DNA of 6,890 bases, from assembly GCA_018714665.1 (NCBI GenBank), contig DVNA01000072.1:1-6890 (forward strand). The letters are read 5' to 3'. The notes beneath the pieces were generated by a model. That model did no database searches. It was not told the DNA's origin and saw nothing but the letters and a program-made list of their open reading frames with translations. Below, piece by piece: positions 1 to 6,609 of this stretch (position 1 is the first letter of the stretch; each line of letters begins with the position of its first letter). Source of the stretch: Candidatus Gallibacteroides avistercoris. GTDB lineage: Bacteria > Bacteroidota > Bacteroidia > Bacteroidales > CHK158-818. A program made the translations under genes and the position numbers.

Positions 1-1914
1 AGCTACGACCGACACTCGAAAACGCCCGGAAACGACGACTGGTTTGCCAACAACGACAACAATACCTACATCCGGGTAGAACAGACCGGCGATCGGAAAG
101 AACACGTTATGATGGATACGACCGGCCCGGGAGCCATCGTACGTTTCTGGATGACCTTTGCCGGAGACTTGAAGATCAGCGGACAAGGGAAATTACGCAT
201 CTACATAGACGATGCTCAGGAACCTACATACGAAAGCTCGGCTTTCGACTTTTTCAGGAAAGGACTGGCAGGAGCTCCTCTGGTATGCTCGGTTTCGGAC
301 AAAACCCCCTTCGAGCAACGTGGACATAACTGTTATTTCCCAATCCCGTACGCCAAAAGATGTAAAATTACCTATGAACCCTCCGAGGGAGAATGTGTCT
401 ATTACAACATCGGATTCCGTTCCTACACCTCACCGGTAAAGGTGGAGAGCTTCTCGATGGATCTGCTACAAAAATATGCCGATGTCATCGAACAAACTCA
501 GAAAGCGCTCTCCGGAGAGGATAAACCGGAGACCTTCTCCCGCCAAATAACCCTGAATCCGGTTGAGATTGCTCCAAATGCCCGTACAGAGGCGCACCCC
601 GAAGATTTCGGTTCCCGTTCGGCCATTCGGGAAATCACCGTAAAACTGCCCGACCTGCCTCAAACGGAGATGGCCCGGCTGTTACGCCAAACCATCGTAG
701 AGATATCTTTCGACAACGAAGCTACCGTATGGGTACCGTTAGGAGACTTTTTCGGAACAGGATACCAGCTACGCAACCTGAAAACCCGCTATACGCAGGT
801 AGATACTACCTCGCGCACCCTCTCCTGCCTGTGGGTGATGCCCTACAAAAAAGAGTGCCGGTTCAACCTGTTGAACGTATCGGACAAACCGATACAAACA
901 CCCGAGATAACCATTGGCCTGTCCGACTACGACTGGAACAGCCAGAGCATGCACTTCGGCTGTTCTTGGCACCAACTGTCGGCCATTAAAACGCGCCAGC
1001 CCAATTCATACAGCCAATCTCCCTCATTCTTCGATGTAAACTTCGTTACGTTAGAAGGCAGCGGGAAATATGTGGGAGACGGTCTGACCATATTCAACAC
1101 CACCGATGCCTGGTGGGGAGAAGGCGATGAAAAGGTATATATCGACAACGAAACATTCCCATCGTTTTTCGGGACCGGTACAGAAGACTATTACGGATAC
1201 GCCTGGTGTAGACCGGAGGTATATACCGGCCATCCCTTTACCTCGCAACCCGACGGTAGCGGAAACATCACCGCTGGATACAGCCTGAACGCACGTTATC
1301 GGTCGTTGGATGCCATCCCGTTCGACGAAAAGTTGCAATTCGACATCGAGTTGTGGCATTGGGCCGACTGCAAAATCAACTATGCACCCGTCTCCTACTG
1401 GTACCTGGCACCCGGTGGAAAATGCTCCATCTCTCCCGATATAGAAGGGGCCAAAGTTACCCCGGCCTTCTCTCGGACAGACATCATCGCTCCTCTCTTT
1501 AAAAACGGGAGAATGGAGGGAGAAGACCTGCTTGTTACCGAAAAACAGGGAAACGTATCTTGCCAAAGCAACGTAGTGAGAGAATGGAGCAATAACGCCC
1601 AGCTCTGGTGGATAGATCAAAAAATAGGAGATAAAATGTCTGCCAAATTTATTGCTGATAAAGATTACAACGGAACGCTCTCCATTGCCTTTACCCAAGC
1701 AACAGATTACGGCTCGCACAACATCTATCTGAACGGAAAGAAGATCAAATCCAACCTCGGATTCTTCAACGAAAAGTTACAAGTAAACAAATTCGATCTG
1801 GGACACGTACAAATTCCGAAAGGAGAAAACATCCTGACGTTTGAATGTACCGGATACTCCCCCCGCATGAAAAAAGCCATGTTAGGAATCGATTACCTTG
1901 AAATAGCCGAATAA
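1..1914 (+). CDS. GH172-family (DUF2961) glycoside hydrolase, 5' end missing
   Basis: The frame is open from base 1, so the true start and any signal peptide lie upstream; the first in-window ATG (109) is internal. The 637 visible residues begin with the DUF2961 N-terminal signature SYDRHSKTPGNDDWFANND, followed by GPGAIVRFW (about 41-49). The core motif FFGTGTEDYYGYAW lies at about 389-402. Two acidic residues, Glu374 (in WWGEGDEK) and Glu395 (in GTED, codon 1183-1185), are 21 residues apart. As I recall, this is the spacing of the nucleophile and acid/base pair in the Bifidobacterium GH172 difructose dianhydride enzyme. A separate beta-rich C-terminal domain begins near 501 (GRMEGEDL) and probably binds carbohydrate or supports the fold. 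Characterised GH172 enzymes act on fructofuranosides or D-arabinofuranosides; the substrate here is inferred only at that level. Action in the periplasm or at the cell surface is likely. A strong hairpin follows the stop. Family assignment is firm; specificity is open. Confidence 0.93.
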   Translation, partial: SYDRHSKTPGNDDWFANNDNNTYIRVEQTGDRKEHVMMDTTGPGAIVRFWMTFAGDLKISGQGKLRIYIDDAQEPTYESSAFDFFRKGLAGAPLVCSVSDKTPFEQRGHNCYFPIPYAKRCKITYEPSEGECVYYNIGFRSYTSPVKVESFSMDLLQKYADVIEQTQKALSGEDKPETFSRQITLNPVEIAPNARTEAHPEDFGSRSAIREITVKLPDLPQTEMARLLRQTIVEISFDNEATVWVPLGDFFGTGYQLRNLKTRYTQVDTTSRTLSCLWVMPYKKECRFNLLNVSDKPIQTPEITIGLSDYDWNSQSMHFGCSWHQLSAIKTRQPNSYSQSPSFFDVNFVTLEGSGKYVGDGLTIFNTTDAWWGEGDEKVYIDNETFPSFFGTGTEDYYGYAWCRPEVYTGHPFTSQPDGSGNITAGYSLNARYRSLDAIPFDEKLQFDIELWHWADCKINYAPVSYWYLAPGGKCSISPDIEGAKVTPAFSRTDIIAPLFKNGRMEGEDLLVTEKQGNVSCQSNVVREWSNNAQLWWIDQKIGDKMSAKFIADKDYNGTLSIAFTQATDYGSHNIYLNGKKIKSNLGFFNEKLQVNKFDLGHVQIPKGENILTFECTGYSPRMKKAMLGIDYLEIAE

Positions 1915-1928
1915 GAGCCTTTTCACTG

Positions 1929-1977
1929 ATAAAAAGAGATTGGCGGAACCCAAAAGATTCCGCCAATCTCTTTTTAT
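1929..1977. terminator. Bidirectional intrinsic terminator between convergent genes
   Basis: A perfect 20-bp stem (1929-1948 with 1958-1977) encloses a 9-base loop (1949-1957). The stem core is GAGATTGGCGGAA and its complement, and each strand has five T's at the 3' edge of the stem, so it can act in both directions. It starts 15 bases after the GH172 stop. The GNAT stop codon (1974-1976 on the minus strand) lies inside the right arm. Confidence 0.9.
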
Positions 1978-2471
1978 GAAAACAGTTTTTGATACATTTT
2001 CAAGGTCAATTTTTTTCCGAACTTCTCGGCAACATCCCTTATCTCGGCGCAACATAGATACCCACATTTCTCAAACAGGCGGATGCTTGCCTCATTTTCA
2101 GCAGAGATAAGAGCTACTGCATTACTGAACCCTCCCTCCTGGATATAGGGTTCCAGCAACAACAAGGCCTGCCGGCCAATGCCCTTTCCGCAACATTCCG
2201 GCACCAGATAGATGGTAACTTCCACCGATATGCGAAATGCCGGCTTCTCCTTAAACTGCGAAAAATAACAAAAACCGTAACGCTCCCCATCGGCACCGCA
2301 AATCAGAAAGGAACGATAATGCCGATCTCCGACAGGAACCATGCGGCGAATCTCTTCCAACGGTACCGGTTCGATAAAATAGACCACCGTAGTATGAAGC
2401 GTATAATAGTCGTAAATACGCTTGACAAAAGAAAAATCAGCTTCTGTTATTGCTGTTAAATGAATATCCAT
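1974..2471 (-). CDS. GNAT-family N-acetyltransferase, phosphinothricin acetyltransferase-like
   Basis: A 165-residue cytosolic protein, close to the usual length of the Pat-like branch of GNAT enzymes, which move an acetyl group from acetyl-CoA to an amine. Motif A is clear: strand VEVTIYLVP (83-91), then the pyrophosphate-binding loop CCGKGIGRQAL (93-103). Motif B follows as ENEASIRLFEKCGY (125-138). The C-terminal VAEKFGKKLTLKMYQK (148-162) resembles the end of phosphinothricin/methionine-sulfoximine acetyltransferases (VGRKFGRW-type). The ATG at 2469-2471 gives a normal N-terminus with the first strand at once (MDIHLTAITEAD); no Shine-Dalgarno is visible, as expected for Bacteroidota. I found no convincing promoter in the 206 bases upstream. 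It runs against the GH172 gene and shares its terminator. The acceptor could be an amino acid analogue, a peptide N-terminus or another amine; the sequence does not decide. I see no functional link to the flanking sugar genes. Confidence 0.87.
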   Translation of the reverse strand: MDIHLTAITEADFSFVKRIYDYYTLHTTVVYFIEPVPLEEIRRMVPVGDRHYRSFLICGADGERYGFCYFSQFKEKPAFRISVEVTIYLVPECCGKGIGRQALLLLEPYIQEGGFSNAVALISAENEASIRLFEKCGYLCCAEIRDVAEKFGKKLTLKMYQKLFS

Positions 2472-2642
2472 CTCTACAATTTAAAGAATCTATGTTTTAT
2501 CCGTTTCTCCGGATTGGTGCGTCCTGGCTTTCCAAAGAAGAGCGGACGTGGTAAAGGTAAGACTTTTAGCAGGAATTGGCAAATTTTGTACTCCATACCC
2601 GATTTTCTGTCCGCAGGAGACTATAATTCTATTTTTTATCCC

Positions 2643-2650
2643 TATTTTTG
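2643..2650 (+). promoter_or_regulatory. Candidate -7 box for the EEP-lacI transcript
   Basis: TATTTTTG fits the Bacteroidota -7 consensus TAnnTTTG. It ends 27 bases before the preferred ATG (2678), which would give a leader of about 20-25 bases, similar to the DUF3256 gene in this window. No TTTG is present at the expected -33 position (about 2618-2624), so the match is only half a promoter and may depend on an activator or be chance in an AT-rich stretch. Confidence 0.4.
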
Positions 2651-2665
2651 GGAATTATGCAAACA

Positions 2666-2681
2666 TCATGGTCGATCATGA
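2666..2681. promoter_or_regulatory. CG-centred palindrome over the EEP start codon, candidate LacI operator
   Basis: TCATGGTCGATCATGA is an even-length 16-base dyad centred on the CG at 2673-2674; seven of its eight base pairs are complementary. LacI-family regulators typically bind such CG-centred palindromes, with a hinge leucine inserted at the central step. The site lies just downstream of the candidate -7 box and overlaps the ATG at 2678, a position suited to repression. The neighbouring lacI-type gene is the natural candidate binder. This is inferred from one site only. Confidence 0.35.
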
Positions 2682-3718
2682 ACAAAAACATCGATATTCT
2701 CAAAACCATCATTGCGGTACTGCTGCTGTGTATCTTTCCAAGCGGAAAGATTAACGGGAAAGGTATTGAAAAGAATCCCAACACACCAACGCAAAACAAG
2801 TTGTCTGCGGAGCGTCCGGCCAACACCTTACGGGTACTCTATTGGAACATCCAAAACGGGATGTGGTCAGACCAGGGGAACCATTACGACAATTTCGTAG
2901 CATGGGTCAAAAGTTACTCTCCGGACGTCTGTATCTGGTGTGAAGCCCAAACCATCTACCAAACCGGCACGGCAGATCCGTGCAAGGCCGAAGATCGCTA
3001 TTTGGTGAAAAACTGGGGAGAACTGGCTGCCCGGTACGGACATTCCTATTGGACCATCAGCGGACACCGAGATAACTACCCCCAGGTAATCACTTCAAAA
3101 TATCCGATAGAAAAGATTGTTGAGATCGTCGGCGCAGAACCCGACAGTATCATATCGCACGGAGCCGGACAATACCAAATCGAGTTTTGCGGGGAAAAAA
3201 TCAACTTCGTCTCACTCCATACCTGGCCCCACGCATACGCCTACCGGGCAAAAGACCGGGCTGCCAGTAAAGCAGAAAAAGGGGGCGACAAATACCGACG
3301 CATGGAGATAACATACATCTGTTCACATACGATCAATGCATCTCCACATACCGATCGAGAGTATTGGTTCATGTGCGGCGATTTCAACGCCCGGTCGCCC
3401 AAGGATAACGAGGTGTATAAATTCGAGACCGGCGACTCGCGTTTCTTCGTTCATGACTACATCCTCCAACAGACACCCTATTTGGACATCATCAAAGAGA
3501 GGTATCCCGACCTATTCATCTCATCGACAGGGGGAAAATCACGTATCGACTTCGTCTATTGTACCCGGCCTCTTCTCGAAAAGGTCATCCAGGCCGAAAT
3601 TCTTCGAGATGATTATACCGGAAACATTGTCAGAGACCCTCAAAAGCTCTCCAATTTCTACCACCCGTCGGATCACAGACCGATATTGGTGGATTTCGAC
3701 ATGGGGAAAAAGAAATAA
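2678..3718 (+). CDS. Secreted endonuclease/exonuclease/phosphatase (EEP)-family hydrolase
   Basis: From the ATG at 2678 the product is 346 residues. It opens with a short basic start and a hydrophobic segment (MNKNIDILKTIIAVLLLCIF), read as a signal peptide or N-terminal anchor. The whole EEP (DNase I/sphingomyelinase/inositol phosphatase) metal-dependent active site is present in order: RVLYWNIQNG (Asn57), VCIWCEA (Glu89, metal ligand), SLHTWPH (about 179-185), MCGDFNAR (Asp235, Asn237), SRIDFVYC (Asp291) and HPSDHRP (Asp332, His333). These enzymes cleave phosphodiester or phosphomonoester bonds using Mg2+. Export plus the GH172 and LacI neighbours favours a phosphorylated glycan, lipid or extracellular nucleic acid over DNA repair, but the substrate cannot be read from sequence. 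An in-frame ATG at 2657 and a TTG at 2648 add residues that spoil the signal peptide and run into the candidate promoter. The regulator gene follows after 31 bases with no terminator between, so co-transcription is likely. Confidence 0.9.
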   Translation: MNKNIDILKTIIAVLLLCIFPSGKINGKGIEKNPNTPTQNKLSAERPANTLRVLYWNIQNGMWSDQGNHYDNFVAWVKSYSPDVCIWCEAQTIYQTGTADPCKAEDRYLVKNWGELAARYGHSYWTISGHRDNYPQVITSKYPIEKIVEIVGAEPDSIISHGAGQYQIEFCGEKINFVSLHTWPHAYAYRAKDRAASKAEKGGDKYRRMEITYICSHTINASPHTDREYWFMCGDFNARSPKDNEVYKFETGDSRFFVHDYILQQTPYLDIIKERYPDLFISSTGGKSRIDFVYCTRPLLEKVIQAEILRDDYTGNIVRDPQKLSNFYHPSDHRPILVDFDMGKKK

Positions 3719-3749
3719 AATACCCAACATACTTGGAAAATAACCTAAT

Positions 3750-4802
3750 ATGTGTGCACAATCCAAAAGAGTAACGATTAAAGATGTGGCCCGCCTGGCA
3801 AAAGTATCGAAAGGCACGGTGGACCGTGTCATACACAACCGGGGAGAAGTATCGGAAGAGAGCCGGGCAAAGGTGATAGAGGTAATCGAACAATTGGGAT
3901 ACAAGCCCAATATGTACGCCTCGTTATTGGCCTCGAAACGCGAATACAAAATTGTCGCCTTGATTCCGGAATTTGCCCAAGGAGAGTTCTGGGAACTGAT
4001 GCAACGGGGCATTTCAAAGGCTGCCCAAGAGTACGCCACGTTTAATGTGGACATACAGACCTTGTGCTTCGACCAGTTCTCGTTAAACTCTTTTGAACAC
4101 GCCACCGCCCGGCTGCTCGACAACCTGCCCGATGCGGTACTGATAGCCCCCTCGTTTAAGTCGCTGACCTCGCAGTTCGTAACACAGCTTCGGACAAAAG
4201 GGATTCCGTTTGCCTACGTCGATTCCAAAATAGACGATTCTGACTACCTTTCGTTTTTCGGGATGCCACTCTTTGAAAGCGGATATCTGGGTGCAGACCT
4301 GCTGGTAGGACGGCAAAAGCCGCAGGAGGTTGCCTGTTTCCGCATACATCGTCCGGAAGATACGGCCAATACGACAGCCATCCGCCGGGAAGGATTTTTT
4401 GCCTATATGCGTGAATTTCATCCCCAATGCAAAATATACAGCCAGTTCCTGCAACCCTACGACCCAGTATCGAATGAACAGATACTGAACCTGTTCTTTG
4501 AAAAACATCCCGGTGTACAGTGCCTGATTACATTCAACTCGCGGGCTTTCATCTTGGCCGACTATCTGAAAAAAAAGGGATTTGTGGATAAAGTGCTGGT
4601 GGGATACGATATGCTCGAAAGCAACATGGCCCGGCTGAAAGAGGGGGTTATCACCTACCTGATTACCCAACGCATCGAAAACCAGGGGTATGAGGGAATT
4701 AAATCGTTGTGCGACAAACTGCTTTTCCACAAAGATCCTCCCTCCCTGAACAACTACATGTCGATGGATATCCTCACCCGCTACAATGTAGGCTACTACT
4801 AA
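3750..4802 (+). CDS. LacI-family transcriptional regulator
   Basis: A 350-residue regulator of normal family length. The N-terminal LacI helix-turn-helix spans about 8-30 (TIKDVARLAKVSKGTVDRVI). The linker LGYKPN (49-54) leads into a hinge helix that keeps the leucine expected to enter the minor groove (Leu60). Residues from about 66 form a periplasmic-binding-protein-like effector domain; segments such as VGYDMLESNMARLKEGV and YLITQRIENQGYEGIKSL are typical of its C-terminal lobe, and the ligand is probably a sugar or sugar derivative. The recognition helix has TVDRV where classical members have TVSRV; I recall this variant in a sub-branch with Peripla_BP_4-type effector domains. It sits 31 bases after the EEP hydrolase gene, so it probably controls that gene and itself, perhaps through the palindrome at 2666-2681. 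GH172 may also be a target, but its promoter is outside the window. No terminator is obvious in the 35 bases after the stop. Confidence 0.95.
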   Translation: MCAQSKRVTIKDVARLAKVSKGTVDRVIHNRGEVSEESRAKVIEVIEQLGYKPNMYASLLASKREYKIVALIPEFAQGEFWELMQRGISKAAQEYATFNVDIQTLCFDQFSLNSFEHATARLLDNLPDAVLIAPSFKSLTSQFVTQLRTKGIPFAYVDSKIDDSDYLSFFGMPLFESGYLGADLLVGRQKPQEVACFRIHRPEDTANTTAIRREGFFAYMREFHPQCKIYSQFLQPYDPVSNEQILNLFFEKHPGVQCLITFNSRAFILADYLKKKGFVDKVLVGYDMLESNMARLKEGVITYLITQRIENQGYEGIKSLCDKLLFHKDPPSLNNYMSMDILTRYNVGYY

Positions 4803-4837
4803 GACAGGCTGCCCCTAAAAGAACGAAAAAAGAAAGA

Positions 4838-5476
4838 TTACTGTTTGGCCTTTTTAAACCGTTTACCTGTCCACTCGTAACGGAGAGGCTGGTCTGATAG
4901 ATAAGGGGTTACTTTCGCGGCAATCTCTTCGGGCAGATATTCACCCACCGTTTGACGGACGGTGATGTAGTTGTCATCCTTGTCAAACGAATACTCCGCC
5001 AACCACATATCCAGCAGGGAGATTGCATCGCGAAAATCTTTCGATTTCTTGGTTGCGGCAAAATCTTCTGCATCGGGGATTTCCCAAAGCTCGGCAGTTT
5101 GCATATCCTCCCAATCGGTCGTATAAAAGGCTATCCGACTGTCGCGAACCGGCGCACTGACGGTATGAATAACTCCCACAATGATAGTATCTCGATAAGG
5201 TAAGATTTTCAACTGCATGGAAGATTGCTCGGACAGGGAAACTTCCAGAAAATTTTCGGACAGAGAGGTTATCCGCGAATGGCCACCGAACCGATTCATC
5301 ACGTTGTCGGCTCTATCCAACTTGGCAAAATCCACCATATCTTTCCGGTTGTTTACCGTCAATTGAGGAATCAAATCGTCGGGCATCATAATCAACATGT
5401 CCGATGCACTCTGAGACAAAACCGATAAGGAGAAACTCCCCAGAAGAAAGAGGAGACAAAACAATATTCTGCGCAT
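4838..5476 (-). CDS. DUF3256 family secreted protein
   Basis: From the ATG at 5474-5476 the product is 212 residues and starts with a clear signal peptide (MRRILFCLLFLLGSFSLSVL, cleavage probably within SQSAS, 21-25), so it should act in the periplasm or envelope. The mature protein carries what I recognise as the DUF3256 pattern: MPDDLIPQLTVNNRKDMVDF (31-50), then FGGHSRITSLSENFLEVSLS (63-82), and a later VIHTVSAPVRDSRIAFYTTDWEDM stretch. The family is known to me only from Bacteroidota and has no assigned function; I see no catalytic motif. Predicted beta-rich segments suggest a structural or binding role. A longer TTG start at 5528-5530 is rejected because it lies inside the promoter and puts extra residues before the signal peptide. 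Two promoter copies lie upstream. It follows truA and the DMT transporter on the same strand after a 224-base gap, and probably has its own transcript. Confidence 0.88.
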   Translation of the reverse strand: MRRILFCLLFLLGSFSLSVLSQSASDMLIMMPDDLIPQLTVNNRKDMVDFAKLDRADNVMNRFGGHSRITSLSENFLEVSLSEQSSMQLKILPYRDTIIVGVIHTVSAPVRDSRIAFYTTDWEDMQTAELWEIPDAEDFAATKKSKDFRDAISLLDMWLAEYSFDKDDNYITVRQTVGEYLPEEIAAKVTPYLSDQPLRYEWTGKRFKKAKQ

Positions 5477-5499
5477 AGCTCTGGCCTTACTTATTTGTA

Positions 5500-5531
5500 C
5501 AAAGATAGTGAAAGGCGAGAGTAGAGACAAA
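5500..5531 (-). promoter_or_regulatory. Proximal promoter of the DUF3256 gene
   Basis: On the minus strand, TTTG (5531-5528), a 20-base pyrimidine-rich spacer and TATCTTTG (5507-5500) match the Bacteroidota housekeeping promoter TTTG-N19-21-TAnnTTTG exactly. Transcription should start around 5493-5497, leaving a leader of about 20 bases before the ATG at 5476. Confidence 0.75.
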
Positions 5532-5548
5532 TGAAAACAACGTTTTCA
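5532..5548. repeat. Short inverted repeat next to the proximal -33 box
   Basis: TGAAAACAACGTTTTCA has 7-base arms and a 3-base centre. It directly abuts the upstream side of the proximal -33 TTTG (5528-5531), where an activator or repressor could sit. The arms are A/T-rich and such a dyad can arise by chance. Confidence 0.3.
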
Positions 5549-5587
5549 AATTTGGCTATACCGAGCCGAATCCTATCTTCGTGTAAA

Positions 5588-5619
5588 CAAAGATACGAAA
5601 AGGAGAGAGCAGAGGCAAA
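5588..5619 (-). promoter_or_regulatory. Distal, duplicated copy of the DUF3256 promoter
   Basis: On the minus strand, TTTG (5619-5616), a 20-base pyrimidine-rich spacer and TATCTTTG (5595-5588) repeat the proximal promoter with the same spacing, 88 bases further upstream. If active it would give a second transcript with a leader of about 110 bases that runs through the proximal promoter. Confidence 0.65.
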
Positions 5620-5700
5620 TGAAAAGATTTGTCCCTGCCGGGCTGCCTCCTATATTCCACAAAGATAAAAAATAAAAAAACAGGAGGTCTATTTTTTCGG

Positions 5701-6606
5701 TTAATTTAGACGACTGCCCAAGTAGAGGAACAACATCCCGACCAATACCAGAACCAAGTCGGGCACCTTGCTGCGGATATTCTTTTCGCGCAACAGCAAG
5801 GCTCCTCCCATGAAGCTGACCACTACGCTGCTGCGCCGTACCATTGAAACGATCGAAATCATCGAATCGGGATAACTCAGGGCATAGAAATAGACGAAAT
5901 CGGCCAACGTCAGGAACAGGGAGATAAAGAAAATGCTGTTTCGCCACACGAACGGGGTTGTCTCCTTCCGCTTGGGATACCACAGAATCATCAGAATCAG
6001 AAACATGATACCCATCTGATAGAAGGTGTACCATACCTGCACCGTCATGGGATCGAAGTGTTTCAACAGATATTTGTCGTACAACCCGCTTATGGCTCCG
6101 GTCACCGTAGCCAGAACGATAAAGCCGATCCATTTGTTATGGGCGAACCGGATACCCTCCTTTTTACCCGATACCGAAAGCATATAAAACGAAAGGATGG
6201 CTGAAAGTACCCCGATCCACTGGTAGAGGTTGAGCCGCTCGCCGAAAATGAGCAACGCCCCCAAAAGGGTCAAGACCGGTTGGGTGGCCTTTATAGGTGC
6301 TGACAAGGTGATCGGGAGATGCTTCATGGCAAAATAGGCCGAAATCCACGAAGAGAGTACGATGACGGCTTTCAGCAACAGGTAGAGGTGTGCTCCCGGT
6401 TGCAAGGGCGGAATATAGACGATACTTTGTTGCATCCACTCCGGTTGCCAGCGCGACAGGATAAGTAACGGGACAAAAATCAAACTGCAAAAAACCGTGT
6501 TGAGAAACAGAACGGGAATAACGGCGTTCTTCTCTAACGAAATCTTTTTACACAGGTCATACAGCCCAAGCAAACAAGCGGAGATAAAAGCAAGTCCCAA
6601 CCACAT
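5701..6606 (-). CDS. EamA/DMT-superfamily inner-membrane transporter
   Basis: A 301-residue, very hydrophobic protein with about ten predicted membrane helices. They form two EamA repeats of five, the usual layout and length for drug/metabolite transporters. Helix 1 is WLGLAFISACLLGLYDLCKK. The first repeat ends with the family hallmark FGERLNLYQWIGVLSAIL (about 121-138), and the second with LLREKNIRSK leading into VLVLVGMLFLYLG. The proline-containing fourth helix (PIKATQPVLTLLGALLIF) is also typical. Members export or exchange small metabolites such as amino acids, nucleotide sugars or drugs; the substrate cannot be predicted here. The ATG at 6604-6606 lies three bases after the truA stop, so the two genes are almost certainly co-transcribed and perhaps translationally coupled. 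No clear hairpin terminator follows the stop, only A/T-rich sequence (5660-5700). Confidence 0.92.
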   Translation of the reverse strand: MWLGLAFISACLLGLYDLCKKISLEKNAVIPVLFLNTVFCSLIFVPLLILSRWQPEWMQQSIVYIPPLQPGAHLYLLLKAVIVLSSWISAYFAMKHLPITLSAPIKATQPVLTLLGALLIFGERLNLYQWIGVLSAILSFYMLSVSGKKEGIRFAHNKWIGFIVLATVTGAISGLYDKYLLKHFDPMTVQVWYTFYQMGIMFLILMILWYPKRKETTPFVWRNSIFFISLFLTLADFVYFYALSYPDSMISIVSMVRRSSVVVSFMGGALLLREKNIRSKVPDLVLVLVGMLFLYLGSRLN

Positions 6607-6609
6607 AGC

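Larger units (their letters stand above)
5500..5625. repeat. Imperfect direct repeat carrying two promoter copies
   Basis: Unit A (5500-5537) and unit B (5588-5625) are each 38 bases, with 32 identical positions and no gaps. Both ends are perfectly kept (CAAAGATA and CAAATGAAAA on the plus strand), and differences fall only in the promoter spacer, which stays almost pure purine on the plus strand in both units. This conservation pattern fits selection on promoter boxes. The 50 bases between the units are not repeated. Confidence 0.8.

Noticed and set aside
1051..1719. A 222-codon open frame antisense to the GH172 gene
   Set aside because: It lies wholly within a gene with clear family motifs, has no recognisable domain, and fits a chance opening opposite a GC-moderate coding sequence.
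2648..2677. Longer EEP start (TTG 2648 or ATG 2657)
   Set aside because: It would begin in or just after the candidate -7 box, and it adds MQTSWSI-type residues that weaken the signal peptide.
2460..2681. Small plus-strand open frame in the GNAT-EEP intergenic region
   Set aside because: Its 73 residues show no family, and it overlaps the GNAT start and the EEP promoter region; probably non-coding.
2678..2755. Lipoprotein signal in the EEP protein (LLLC)
   Set aside because: The residue before Cys is Leu, whereas a lipobox needs Gly, Ala or Ser there.
3539..4730. Antisense open frames of 194 and 215 codons across the EEP and lacI genes
   Set aside because: They cover well-supported genes on the other strand and their translations show no domain or signal.
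5477..5530. Longer DUF3256 start at a TTG (5528-5530)
   Set aside because: That codon is part of the -33 region of an exact promoter match, and the added residues precede a normal signal peptide start.
5645..5687. CCTCCT/AGGAGG inverted repeat as a transporter terminator
   Set aside because: Six-base arms with a loop of over 30 bases do not make a stable terminator; no better hairpin was found.
5573..6133. A 186-codon minus-strand frame overlapping the transporter 3' end and the intergenic repeats
   Set aside because: It is out of frame with the transporter and runs through the distal promoter; no family features.
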